Below are positions 1 through 6,777 of a DNA stretch of 13,480 nt, in pieces. Origin of the DNA: JAAZGD01 sp964383845 (GTDB lineage: Bacteria > Bacillota > Clostridia > Peptostreptococcales > Anaerovoracaceae); the NCBI GenBank assembly GCA_964383845.1, contig CAYLIF010000031.1, forward strand, positions 1 through 13,480, read 5' to 3'. The notes under the pieces were generated by a model. The model did no database searches, had not been told where the DNA came from, and worked only from the letters and a program-made list of their open reading frames with translations. How positions within the stretch are numbered: position 1 is the first letter of the stretch; each line of letters opens with the position of its first letter. The translations under genes and the position numbers were made by a program.

Positions 1-821
1 TAATCATAGACAAAAATAGCTGAGCCACTAATCCATTGGCCATAGATTTTACCCCAAACCGCTTTTGCCCACCCTGTATCTGCAACCGTAAGGTGAAGCC
101 CATCATCTCTCACATTATGCCAGTATTTCGCTGTGGCAATATGCCCTAATGGATAAGTAAAACTATGTTGTACCATTTTAGGCATTCCCGTGGTGCCAGA
201 GGTAAAGTACAAAAGACTTATGTCGTCATTTTTGGTCCCTTCTGTTCCCTTGGGACGCTGAAATTCCACTGACTGTTCTAAAACTTCTTGGTCAAAGTCC
301 AACCAGCCCTTGTATGACCCCCCTACTGAGACAAGACTCTTTACAGAGGGAGAGTCTTTCATGGCGCCGTTAATGTGACCTATAATCTCATCTTCCGCTA
401 CGGATACGATCATTTTTACGTCGGCAGCGTTGTTGCGATAAACAATGTCTTTTTGGGTCAATAAGTGTGTTGCTGGAATTGCAATGGCTCCGATTTTATG
501 AAGTGCAAGAAGACAAAACCAAAACTCATAACGTCTCTTCAGGATCAGCATAACCGCATCACCTTTTTTAATACCCATTTGGCGAAAGAAATTAGCCGCT
601 TTGTTACTGTGTTCTTTAACTTCACCAAAGGTGAACTTAGCTTCTTGGCCTTTGTCGTTAGCCCAGACCATAGCCACCTTATTTGGTTCTAGGTCGGCGA
701 GTACATCGCTTACGTCAAATGCATAGTTAAATTGCTGGGGAACATTAACTGTATAGTTTTCATAATAATCCTCATAGGTGTCAAATTCGACACGCGGAAG
801 GAATCTGTCCAATAAATTCAT
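1..821 (-). CDS. AMP-forming acyl-CoA synthetase, N-terminal part (runs off left edge)
   Basis: Adenylate-forming enzyme that activates a carboxylic acid to an acyl-AMP and then an acyl-CoA in the cytosol. The ATG at 821-819 has a GAGG upstream and begins MNLLDRFLPRVEFDTYEDYY. About 273 residues are visible, roughly half of the 540-560 residues usual for the acetyl-/medium-chain acyl-CoA synthetase group. The phosphate-binding signature TSGTTGMPK lies at about residues 207-215, preceded by NDDISLLYF. No frame break was seen. The C-terminal lysine-bearing domain is outside the window, so the substrate cannot be told. The gene is third in an operon with the selenocysteine glutaredoxin and the XRE-cupin regulator, 22 bp after the latter. 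An XRE-cupin gene next to such a synthetase is a recurring arrangement in Firmicutes, so that regulator probably controls it. Family call is firm. Confidence 0.9.
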   Translation of the reverse strand, partial: MNLLDRFLPRVEFDTYEDYYENYTVNVPQQFNYAFDVSDVLADLEPNKVAMVWANDKGQEAKFTFGEVKEHSNKAANFFRQMGIKKGDAVMLILKRRYEFWFCLLALHKIGAIAIPATHLLTQKDIVYRNNAADVKMIVSVAEDEIIGHINGAMKDSPSVKSLVSVGGSYKGWLDFDQEVLEQSVEFQRPKGTEGTKNDDISLLYFTSGTTGMPKMVQHSFTYPLGHIATAKYWHNVRDDGLHLTVADTGWAKAVWGKIYGQWISGSAIFVYD

Positions 822-843
822 ACCTGGCGTCCTCTTTTCTTTT

Positions 844-1401
844 TTAATGAATAATAATCGCTAAAAGCTTTGCCGGCTTGTCGTCTAAGGCTTTCATTCC
901 ATGAGGCTTTTGGGAATCAAAATACAAAGAATCTCCGGTTTCAAGAATGGCCTCATGACCATCTATAAATATCTGCAGGCGACCCTCAACCATATAGTTG
1001 AACTCCTGCCCCGGATGGGAGCTAAGAGAGACATCATCATCTTCTTCTTTTGGGTCTATAGTAACCATAAATGGCTCAGCTTTTTTACCCACAAAATTGT
1101 AGGCAAGGCTCAAGTAATGGTATTGTTTTTTTCTATCCACCACGACGCCATCGCCTTTTCGAACCACGGAATAGCTGCGAAGCCTGGGTTCACTTCCCGT
1201 AAGAATAACGGTTAGTTCCACCTTATATTTGTTGGCTAATTCATATAAAAACCCAACAGGTATATCGATTTCCCCACTCTCGTATCCCACATAGGTTTCA
1301 GTTGATACGCCCATCTCTTTTGCCAACGTGCCAGCTGATAATCCGGATATTTCTCGTAATTCTCGTATTCGTATAGCAATTGCTTTAATTTGCTCTGACA
1401 T
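844..1401 (-). CDS. XRE-family transcriptional regulator with C-terminal cupin domain
   Basis: Probable DNA-binding regulator of 185 residues. Residues about 8-66 form an XRE helix-turn-helix (RIRELREISGLSAGTLAKEM, then YVGYESGEIDIP). Residues about 105-183 form a small cupin barrel, with HPGQEFNYMVEGRLQIFIDG and the closing GDSLYFDSQKPHGMKAL; its histidines could bind a metal or ligand. The length is normal for this two-domain family. The ATG is preceded by AAAGGATGAG at suitable spacing. It sits 18 bp after the selenocysteine glutaredoxin and 22 bp before the acyl-CoA synthetase, so the three are probably one transcript. By family precedent the cupin senses a small molecule linked to the neighbouring enzyme. 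The effector is unknown. Confidence 0.9.
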   Translation of the reverse strand: MSEQIKAIAIRIRELREISGLSAGTLAKEMGVSTETYVGYESGEIDIPVGFLYELANKYKVELTVILTGSEPRLRSYSVVRKGDGVVVDRKKQYHYLSLAYNFVGKKAEPFMVTIDPKEEDDDVSLSSHPGQEFNYMVEGRLQIFIDGHEAILETGDSLYFDSQKPHGMKALDDKPAKLLAIIIH

Positions 1402-1419
1402 TTTCTCTCATCCTTTCAT

Positions 1420-1761
1420 TTACTTAGGCTGTGTTATAAATTGATTGCCACAATTAGAACAGGTAACCTTTAGTTTTCCTTTATTTAAAGGAAGGCGGGT
1501 CTTAGTTCCACACTTTGGACATGCTACTAGTCGGTGGTCTGTCAAGGCAAGAACTTTACCTTTATCTAGACCTACGACCATATCATCTCCAATCAAAAAA
1601 GCTGGAACTCCCGCAACATTTCTTCGGGTCATTTCCCGCTGAGCATCCTGATCGGTGTTTACGTCTTTCTCAATATAATGAATATTGTTTTCGCCAAGAA
1701 ACTTCTTGGCAGTCACGCAATGTGGTCAGGTTCTTGAAGAAAATAGAATAACATTTTTCAT
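1420..1761 (-). CDS. Selenocysteine-containing glutaredoxin fused to a zinc ribbon (UGA read-through)
   Basis: Small thiol/selenol oxidoreductase of 113 residues if the in-frame TGA at 1728-1726 is read as selenocysteine. The ATG at 1761 has an ideal AGGAGG (1776-1771). It gives MKNVILFSSRT-U-PHC, which places Sec12 exactly where the first Cys of the glutaredoxin CxxC motif belongs; Cys15 is the resolving residue. The fold continues with the cis-proline motif GVPAFLIGDD (Pro53) and VVGLDKGKV. Residues 80-108 add a zinc-ribbon-like tail with Cys81/Cys84 and Cys101/Cys104 (CPKC, CSNC), resembling MJ0042-type zinc fingers. A perfect hairpin follows the UGA (see the SECIS entry). A conventional caller would start at the GTG at 1716 and lose the active site; that start has no binding site. 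Sec-containing UxxC glutaredoxins are known in selenium-using Clostridia. First gene of a three-gene operon with a strong promoter. Confidence 0.88.
1693..1728 (-). promoter_or_regulatory. Sec UGA codon and bacterial SECIS-like hairpin of the glutaredoxin gene
   Basis: Read on the minus strand, the UGA at 1728-1726 is followed after 15 nt by GCCAAGAA-GU-UUCUUGGC (1710-1693), a perfect 8-bp inverted repeat. With the inner A-U pairs open it is a 6-bp stem with an AAGUUU loop. The loop GU is at nucleotides 24-25 after the UGA. SelB-recognised bacterial SECIS elements have a short stem with a GU in the apical loop at about this distance. The stem lies in coding sequence, as is normal in bacteria. 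Confidence 0.8.
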
Positions 1762-1802
1762 GGATTTTGTCCTCCTATAATTTCTTTTCATATATTCTGT
1801 AG

Positions 1803-1811
1803 ATTATACCA
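1803..1811 (-). promoter_or_regulatory. Extended -10 promoter of the glutaredoxin-regulator-synthetase operon
   Basis: On the minus strand the sequence TGGTATAAT (1811-1803) is a perfect -10 hexamer with the TGn extension. No good -35 lies 16-18 bp upstream (TAACCT at best), which an extended -10 tolerates. Transcription would start near 1797, about 35 nt before the ATG at 1761. Confidence 0.65.
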
Positions 1812-1913
1812 CAGGGTCTTTGAAAAGGTTATTTATACTTCTATTTAGATTACACGAAAAGCCGGGTAGGCGTCAAGGTGTGTGGTGTGTCTTGATAGTG
1901 TTACAGTGGGAAT

Positions 1914-1942
1914 TTGGGTAATTATCTGCCTGATGATATACT
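1914..1942 (+). promoter_or_regulatory. Promoter of the sirtuin gene
   Basis: TTGGGT (1914-1919), a 17-bp spacer, then TATACT (1937-1942) preceded by TGA, giving an extended -10. The start would fall near 1949, just upstream of the AGGAGGT at 1953-1959. This supports the ATG at 1969 over a longer in-frame start at 1882. Confidence 0.5.
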
Positions 1943-1968
1943 ATCCTGTATTAGGAGGTAGTAGACCA

Positions 1969-2685
1969 ATGGATGAATCGATAAAAAAATTGTCCTCGTT
2001 ATTAAAAGGATCAAAATATGCTATTGTATTAACGGGAGCAGGAATGTCAACAGAAAGCGGCATCCCCGACTTTAGATCTAAAGACGGATGGTGGAAAAAA
2101 ATAGATCCATCAACAGTAGCAACAATTGATGCCCTAGAAAATAACTATGAGGTCTTTAGAGAATTCTACAAGCATAGGATTTCTAGCTTAGAACCTTGCA
2201 CTCCCAACAAAGGCCATGAAATTCTAGGGGAATGGGAGAAAAAGGGCTTGATTAAATCTGTTATCACACAAAACATTGACGGATTTCATGGCAAGGCAGG
2301 AAACCATCAAGTTTATGAATTACACGGAATGATTGATGATATTAGGTGTCATGATTGTGGAAGGAAAAGTGATAAAGATAATTTCATGAACAATAATCCT
2401 TGCTCCATATGTGGGGGAAGATTGAGGCCTGGAGTTGTTCTCTTTGGGGAAAATTTGCCAACAAGGGCTTGGAATGATGCCCAAAAAGAAATAATGAAAT
2501 CAGATTTAGTTATTGTTATAGGAACCAGTCTAAATGTGAGCCCCTTTAATGGCCTACCTTTTCTTACAAAAGGTAAAAAGGTCCTAATAAATATGGGCAA
2601 AACAGAGCTAGACGATATGTTTGATTTAGTTATCAATTATAAAATAGGAAAGGTACTAAGACTAGTAGAAGAAAAGCTCAGCTAG
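1969..2685 (+). CDS. NAD-dependent protein deacylase (sirtuin)
   Basis: Removes acetyl or other acyl groups from protein lysines, consuming NAD+ and releasing nicotinamide and O-acyl-ADP-ribose. The 238-residue product has the class signatures: NAD-binding GAGMSTESGIPDFRS (23-37), TQNIDGFH (100-107), the catalytic histidine in YELHG (His119), a Cys4 zinc site (Cys127, Cys130, Cys145, Cys148) and the late NAD-binding GTSLNVSPF (185-193). Length is typical of bacterial CobB/SrtN proteins. The start at 1969 is chosen because AGGAGGT sits 9 bp upstream; a longer frame from 1882 would add a 29-residue hydrophobic stretch foreign to the family and would begin upstream of the likely promoter. Monocistronic, ending at a bidirectional terminator. 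Acyl preference cannot be judged; the Tyr/Arg pair diagnostic of desuccinylases is not evident. Confidence 0.95.
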   Translation: MDESIKKLSSLLKGSKYAIVLTGAGMSTESGIPDFRSKDGWWKKIDPSTVATIDALENNYEVFREFYKHRISSLEPCTPNKGHEILGEWEKKGLIKSVITQNIDGFHGKAGNHQVYELHGMIDDIRCHDCGRKSDKDNFMNNNPCSICGGRLRPGVVLFGENLPTRAWNDAQKEIMKSDLVIVIGTSLNVSPFNGLPFLTKGKKVLINMGKTELDDMFDLVINYKIGKVLRLVEEKLS

Positions 2686-2696
2686 ATCTGACAAAA

Positions 2697-2743
2697 AAAT
2701 CCCCCAAGATTTGCCTTTGTTAGGGCCTTGCCTAGGGGGATTT
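2697..2743. terminator. Bidirectional terminator between convergent sirtuin and flavin reductase genes
   Basis: AAATCCCCC (2697-2705) pairs with GGGGGATTT (2735-2743) across a 29-nt loop. On the minus strand the stem is followed by a run of T residues (complement of 2693-2699), and on the plus strand by TTATTATA. It lies 11 bp after the sirtuin stop codon and 9 bp from the end of the converging gene. Confidence 0.8.
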
Positions 2744-2752
2744 ATTATACAA

Positions 2753-3328
2753 TTATTTTTTACTTATTTCTTTTCCTACAGAATAAGCATTTCCTTTGAA
2801 TTCTCCCACACCATAATACTCCCTCGTTCCCGTTGCGTAAATAAGGGGCTTTATTTTTTTAATATCTGGTAGTCCTTTTTCATTTAATACTTCCTCGTCG
2901 GCTTTAACATCAAGTATTTCACCAATAATAGATTCATCTGAGTCAAAATCAATATCATTTACAACCCTACACTCTAAGATTAGTGGGAACTCTTTAATGT
3001 ATGGTGCATTTACATATTCTGCTTTTACCGGGGTAAGCCCCGTAGCTTTAAATTTGTCTTCCTTGCTTCCTGATACAATACCCATATAGTCTACCTCTCG
3101 CATATACTCCTCTGATGGGATGCTTACTGTAAAAACCTTGCCTCTCACAATATTATTAAAACTATGCTTGCCTGTGCTTATCTTAATAGAAACACATGGC
3201 GGGTTTGATTTACAGATGCCAGCCCACGCTACGGTTGCTGCGTTAGGTTTTCCCTCTTCATCATAGGTCCCTATTACATAAGTTGGGGTAGGATATGCCA
3301 GGGGTTTTGCTCCAATACTCTTTTTCAT
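2753..3328 (-). CDS. Flavin reductase-like, FMN-binding split-barrel protein
   Basis: A 191-residue protein of the flavin reductase-like split-barrel family, cytosolic, which binds FMN and usually reduces it or a small partner with NAD(P)H. Recognisable parts are PTYVIGTYDEEGKPNAATVAW (about 15-35), PPCVSIKISTGKHSFNNI (43-60), the strand FTVSIPSEEYMREVDYMGI (66-84) and SGSKEDKFKATGLTP (86-100). These are characteristic of the flavoredoxin/HpaC-like clan common in anaerobes. Length is typical. The ATG at 3328 follows a GAGGAGGCAAATT-like binding site. The gene is 20 bp downstream of the SPFH gene and may be cotranscribed with it, though the functions have no obvious link. The electron acceptor is unknown. 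Confidence 0.85.
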   Translation of the reverse strand: MKKSIGAKPLAYPTPTYVIGTYDEEGKPNAATVAWAGICKSNPPCVSIKISTGKHSFNNIVRGKVFTVSIPSEEYMREVDYMGIVSGSKEDKFKATGLTPVKAEYVNAPYIKEFPLILECRVVNDIDFDSDESIIGEILDVKADEEVLNEKGLPDIKKIKPLIYATGTREYYGVGEFKGNAYSVGKEISKK

Positions 3329-3348
3329 AATTTGCCTCCTCAGGTTTT

Positions 3349-4266
3349 TTATTTTACATCTTTAAACATTTCACCAATTGAGGTACTGATGGTTGCTAAA
3401 TTTTGAAGTTCCGATGGAATAATAATTTTAGTAGCATTGCCATTGGCAACAGATGTTAGAGTTTCAAAACTTTTTAAGGTTAGCACGGCTTGATCAGCCT
3501 TAGCCGCCTTAATAAGCTCAATACCTTTTGCCTCTGCTTCTTTTACCCTAATAAGGGCTAAAGCTTCTCCTTCGGCCTCTTTGATGTTTCTCTCTTTTTT
3601 GGCCTCTGCAGCTAGGATTACTGATTCTTTTTCTCCTTCTGCTATTAGAATTGTGGATCTCTTTTCTCCTTCTGCCCGTAATATACTCTCTCTTCTTTCT
3701 CTTTCAGCACGCATCTGTTTTTCCATAGCATCTTGAATTACTCTAGGCGGGAGAATGTTTTTTAGTTCAACTCTTGTAACTTTAATGCCCCACGGGTCGG
3801 TTGCCTCGTCTAGTATGGCTCTCATTTTAGAGTTAATTATATCCCGTGATGTAAGAGTCTGGTCCAATTCCAACTCTCCGATAATATTACGCAGGGTTGT
3901 AGCTGTAAGGTTCTCTATTGCACTAAGGGGGTTTTCTACACCATAGGTGTACATTTTCGGGTCTGTAATCTGAAAATATACAACGGTGTCAATCTGCATG
4001 GTTACATTATCTTTTGTAATTACTGGTTGAGGTTCAAAGTCCTGAACAATCTCTTTTAAAGTTACTCGACTTGATATCCTGTCAACAAAGGGTATTTTTA
4101 TATGCAATCCATTGCTCCAGGTTGAGGAATAAGACCCTAACCGTTCTATAACATAGGCCTTTGCTTGAGGTACAATTTTAATATTGGGAATTACTAATAA
4201 GAACACTAATATTAAAATAATCCAAAATCCAGCATAGCCCAGTCCTCCACTAAAATCTATAGGCAT
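3349..4266 (-). CDS. SPFH/band-7 domain membrane protein (paraslipin/QmcA-like)
   Basis: Membrane-anchored scaffold protein of 305 residues. Residues about 10-28 are one hydrophobic segment (GYAGFWIILILVFLLVIP). The SPFH domain follows (IVPQAKAYVIERLGSYSSTW; VTMQIDTVVYFQITDPKMY; NLTATTLRNIIGELELDQTL). Residues about 180-260 are a charged, Ala/Glu-rich helix with repeated AEGEK/EAEG units, the usual coiled coil that builds large ring oligomers. The end is a short hydrophobic tail. Such proteins organise membrane microdomains and protease access. It lies 34 bp downstream of an NfeD gene; SPFH and NfeD genes form one of the most conserved bacterial gene pairs, which supports the call. A GGATGG precedes the ATG. 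Confidence 0.93.
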   Translation of the reverse strand: MPIDFSGGLGYAGFWIILILVFLLVIPNIKIVPQAKAYVIERLGSYSSTWSNGLHIKIPFVDRISSRVTLKEIVQDFEPQPVITKDNVTMQIDTVVYFQITDPKMYTYGVENPLSAIENLTATTLRNIIGELELDQTLTSRDIINSKMRAILDEATDPWGIKVTRVELKNILPPRVIQDAMEKQMRAERERRESILRAEGEKRSTILIAEGEKESVILAAEAKKERNIKEAEGEALALIRVKEAEAKGIELIKAAKADQAVLTLKSFETLTSVANGNATKIIIPSELQNLATISTSIGEMFKDVK

Positions 4267-4300
4267 CTATCTACCATCCTTTCGTTTTTCTCAATAACTT

Positions 4301-4714
4301 CTATATCTTTTCTACTTTTAGCTTTACACCTTCAATTGCAACTACGCGAACTATCTTTCCCTCTTCAATTCTTTCTTCTGCAAAAGCAGTCCATGTCTTC
4401 CCATCAACTTTAATCTCACCTGTCTTAGTGGGATTAATATCCTCAGTCACAGTGCCTTGCATATTAATTACACGATCTGCATTAGTGGGTACACTCTTTT
4501 TCTTTAAAAACCTCACTGCTGCCGGTCTTGTTGTGGTTACCAATAAAACTCCAACTACAACGAATACTCCGAATTGAATCACGAAGTTGTCAGTAAGAAA
4601 AGATACTCCAAGCGCCGCAATGCCTCCACCTACGAACCAAATGGTGGTAAGATTGACTGTAGCTGCTTCTATAATAGTGAGTATCACTATTACTATAATC
4701 CATAATATAATCAT
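4301..4714 (-). CDS. NfeD family membrane protein
   Basis: A 137-residue short NfeD protein, partner of the neighbouring SPFH protein. Two to three membrane segments fill residues 1-65 (MIILWIIVIVILTIIEAATV; then a glycine-rich helix and FGVFVVVGVLLVTTTRP). The C-terminal third is the soluble OB-fold (GTVTEDINPTKTGEIKVDGK, then WTAFAEERIEEGKIVRVV) that docks on SPFH rings. It has no serine protease domain, so it is the short form. The ATG at 4714 is preferred because AGGGTG is 6 bp upstream. A GTG three codons earlier lies inside that binding site and could not use it. First gene of the group that includes the SPFH protein and probably the flavin reductase. Confidence 0.9.
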   Translation of the reverse strand: MIILWIIVIVILTIIEAATVNLTTIWFVGGGIAALGVSFLTDNFVIQFGVFVVVGVLLVTTTRPAAVRFLKKKSVPTNADRVINMQGTVTEDINPTKTGEIKVDGKTWTAFAEERIEEGKIVRVVAIEGVKLKVEKI

Positions 4715-4759
4715 TTTTATCACCCTATTAAATTGTATCCTTTATATCGTTAAAATACA

Positions 4760-4790
4760 ACTTGATTTCATTATAAGAATTGCGTCAAGT
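4760..4790 (-). promoter_or_regulatory. Probable nfeD-SPFH promoter with flanking inverted repeat
   Basis: On the minus strand a perfect TATAAT -10 lies at 4775-4770. The best -35, TTACAA, is weak. The hexamer ACTTGA (4760-4765) is repeated inverted as TCAAGT (4785-4790), so the -10 sits inside a dyad that could bind a repressor. The dyad is short and may be chance. Confidence 0.35.
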
Positions 4791-4860
4791 TATTGTAAGT
4801 TTTTCAAATCCTTCTATTCCGGTTGATTGAAAAAGTAAATACAAAAAATGACATAGAACG

Positions 4861-4907
4861 AAAATGCCTTGGTAAATGCTAGTGTTTTCCAGAACTCAAC
4901 GCATTTT
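4861..4907. other. Inverted repeat upstream of the flavoprotein gene
   Basis: AAAATGC (4861-4867) and GCATTTT (4901-4907) enclose a 33-nt loop that can itself fold imperfectly (TGG...CCA). A T-rich tract follows. It could terminate stray transcription ahead of the promoter at 4910-4938. The rest of 4724-4979 holds only the two promoters. Confidence 0.25.
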
Positions 4908-4909
4908 TC

Positions 4910-4938
4910 TTGTCTTTTGTTACGGTAGTTGGTATATT
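4910..4938 (+). promoter_or_regulatory. Promoter of the BaiN-like flavoprotein gene
   Basis: TTGTCT (4910-4915), a 17-bp spacer, then TATATT (4933-4938) with a TGG extension directly before the -10. The start would fall near 4945, about 35 nt before the ATG. Confidence 0.55.
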
Positions 4939-4979
4939 AATGGCGAAGAAGAGAGTATGTCAAAGATTGGGAGTTTGTC

Positions 4980-6260
4980 ATGATTTATGATGTAATTATA
5001 ATAGGTGCAGGGGCAGCTGGCCTTTTTGCAGGCGCTTCTATGCCCTCTCCAGTAAGAGGCCTAATCATAGAAAAAAACTCCTCTCCAGGCAAAAAGCTTT
5101 TGATGTCTGGTGGAGGGCAGTGCAATTTAACACAGGGTGGAAGTATAAAAGACTTTATTCCCCACTATGGAAAAAATGGTTCCAAAATACGTTCTATTCT
5201 ATATCGATTTAACAACCAAAATCTGGTTGATTTCTTCCGAAGTAAGAACCTTTCTTTATTTGAAAGGGAGGATGGTAAGATATTCCCAAAATCTTTGCAG
5301 TCTAATGAGGTGCTTGATTGCTTAGTGGACTCCTGTCTTCTAAATGGCCTAAAATTTATATATTCCTCCCCAGTCACCGGGATATCATTTGAAAAAATTA
5401 ACCTAGCTTATGAAGACGCTTCTGCACCAATTTATTCTATATATTGTGGTGAAACTCTCTATGAAACCAGAAAATTAATTGTAGCAACTGGTGGCTGTTC
5501 CTACCCCACTTCAGGTTCTGATGGCAATTTTTTTAATATTTTAGAAAATATGGGTATCCAAATTAATCCTACGAAACCGGCACTTGTTCCTATTCATGTA
5601 TATGATTACCCCTTCCAAAATTTATCAGGCATCTCATTTCCCAAAGCCTCTATTTCTATCTATAGGGACACCTCTGAAAGAAAGATTGCAGATAATCGGG
5701 ATGCCCTATTGCTTACCCATACCTGCTTTTCAGGCCCAGCAATTCTAAATATATCGCGATACGCTCGGCCAGAAGATTTGATTTCTATAAACTATTACCC
5801 TATAAAATCAAAAGACCAGATTTTCAAGGAATTATCAAAATTGATTGTTGGCAATAAGAAACAACTTATTACAGTTTTATACGAATATTTTAATAAAGAT
5901 TTATTTAAATCTCCTGTAGAACTTCCAAAACGATTTCTTGAAGTAATTTGTTCGCGATGCAATGCAGAATCTGGCCAAAAATCTTCACAGATATCTTTTC
6001 AAGTCTTAAAATCAATCGCTAACTTAATGACAAATGATACCTATTGCATCCAAGGTCTAGGGGATTATAAGATTGCTATGGTAACCTCTGGGGGAGTCAA
6101 CCTAGATGAGGTCGACATGAAAACCTTAGAATCTAAAAGCTACCCCAACCTGTATTTTGTTGGCGAAGTGTTAGATATTGATGGTGACACGGGGGGATAT
6201 AACCTTCAATTTGCTTTTTCTTCAGGGAATCTCGCGGCCAAAAATAAATCCTCGCTTTGA
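4980..6260 (+). CDS. NAD(P)/FAD-dependent oxidoreductase, HI0933/BaiN/YhiN family
   Basis: Cytosolic flavoprotein of 426 residues. The N-terminal Rossmann motif is VIIIGAGAAGLFAGAS (5-20), with an acidic FAD-ribose contact at IIEKN. The family hallmark KKLLMSGGGQCNLTQGG spans about residues 38-54, and LIVATGGCSYPTSGSDG about 165-181. The C-terminal FAD-binding block has VTSGGVNLDEVDMKTLESK and then YFVGEVLDIDGDTGGYNLQF. Length is slightly above the family norm of about 400-420. The substrate of most members is unknown; the BaiN name comes from a bile-acid dehydroxylation candidate, and nothing here supports that specific reaction. A GGGAG precedes the ATG. Monocistronic, with its own promoter and a terminator overlapping the stop codon. 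Confidence 0.9.
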   Translation: MIYDVIIIGAGAAGLFAGASMPSPVRGLIIEKNSSPGKKLLMSGGGQCNLTQGGSIKDFIPHYGKNGSKIRSILYRFNNQNLVDFFRSKNLSLFEREDGKIFPKSLQSNEVLDCLVDSCLLNGLKFIYSSPVTGISFEKINLAYEDASAPIYSIYCGETLYETRKLIVATGGCSYPTSGSDGNFFNILENMGIQINPTKPALVPIHVYDYPFQNLSGISFPKASISIYRDTSERKIADNRDALLLTHTCFSGPAILNISRYARPEDLISINYYPIKSKDQIFKELSKLIVGNKKQLITVLYEYFNKDLFKSPVELPKRFLEVICSRCNAESGQKSSQISFQVLKSIANLMTNDTYCIQGLGDYKIAMVTSGGVNLDEVDMKTLESKSYPNLYFVGEVLDIDGDTGGYNLQFAFSSGNLAAKNKSSL

Positions 6261-6273
6261 GAGGATTTTTTTT
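6246..6273 (+). terminator. Intrinsic terminator of the flavoprotein gene
   Basis: AAATCCTC (6246-6253), loop GCTTTGA, GAGGATTT (6261-6268), then a T run to 6273. The stem begins inside the last codons and the stop codon TGA lies in the loop. Confidence 0.85.
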
Positions 6274-6420
6274 GCTGGTTTTCCATTGTTTCCAGATGAT
6301 AATCCCATTCTCGTCCTTAAGTGTCCGTCTATTCTAATGAGGTTTTTCTTCATCTTTCCGATTCGATAGTAGTTTATCCAGCCTCTGATGACCCAGTTTA
6401 GCGACCGCCTGTTGTGCTCT
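6274..6420 (-). pseudogene. Group II intron reverse transcriptase/maturase, C-terminal remnant
   Basis: From 6413 downward on the minus strand the frame reads NRRSLNWVIRGWINYYRIGK, then MKKNLIRIDGHLRTRM. This matches the conserved C-terminal maturase region of group II intron proteins (GWINYY-I-MK-, then a basic helix). A one-base loss after the Met (ATG-GG in place of ATGNGG) shifts the frame, and the expected IIIWKQWK follows in the next frame. The rest of the roughly 600-residue protein is absent on both sides: the 3' end runs into the flavoprotein terminator and the 5' side dissolves into unassigned sequence. No intron domain V was recognised nearby. It is a dead fragment of an old insertion. 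Positions 6421-6493 hold nothing I can assign. Confidence 0.75.
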
Positions 6421-6493
6421 CATGCCCGTCATACATCTTAAAAATAATATCCTTCCTAAATTAATTATCTACACCTGGTAAACTTTGATTCTG

Positions 6494-6757
6494 CTAGTTT
6501 CTCAATTTTTCTTTATATACCTTGTGTTTTTGCCTTTTCCAATTTTTATAATCATAACTGATTGTTTCGATACCCCTGTGTGGGTGCATGGGGAATCCCG
6601 CTGTATAATCATCGGGATTTCTGCTATCAAAGGAATCAAGCATTAAAATCGGATCGTATTCATGAACCGTTCCGTTTCCTAATACCCTGACCAAACTCAC
6701 TCCGGCTCCATCCTTGGTTCTATAACCCCTAACCTGTTGACTAATTTTTCTTTCCAT
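6494..6757 (-). pseudogene. Pirin family protein, truncated copy 1
   Basis: Starts normally (GGAGG, then ATG at 6757) and encodes the first 69 or so residues of a pirin, a bicupin protein usually about 280-300 residues long that binds iron. Visible are QVRGYRTKDGAGVSLVRVLG, EYDPILMLDSFDS and the first metal-ligand motif GFPMHPHRGIETISY. After ISYDY the sequence leaves the family and ends after 18 unrelated residues (KNWKRQKHKVYKEKLRN). The second pair of metal ligands and the whole C-terminal cupin are missing, so it is almost certainly non-functional. The foreign tail is faintly like the basic end of group II maturases, which fits the remnant 80 bp downstream, but is too short to be sure. 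It lies 20 bp after the DsbA-like gene. Confidence 0.82.
6553..6757 (-). repeat. 205-bp direct repeat, copy 1 (pirin 5' end)
   Basis: Aligns without gaps to 7643-7847 at a constant offset of 1090 bp with high identity. Differences are scattered single bases, so the duplication is old. Similarity begins at the pirin ATG and ends where both pirin frames break. Confidence 0.8.
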
Positions 6758-6777
6758 ATTCTCATCCTCCGTCCTAT

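Noticed and set aside
901..1215. Plus-strand open frame within the XRE-cupin gene
   Set aside because: Antisense shadow of a clear two-domain regulator.
1420..1716. Glutaredoxin as a 98-residue protein from a GTG start
   Set aside because: No ribosome binding site, and it omits the first strand and the whole active site. The ATG at 1761 with AGGAGG and a Sec UGA explains the region better.
1882..1968. Longer sirtuin start adding a hydrophobic 29-residue N-terminus
   Set aside because: It begins upstream of the likely promoter, lacks a binding site, and the ATG at 1969 has AGGAGGT in place. Not taken as a signal peptide.
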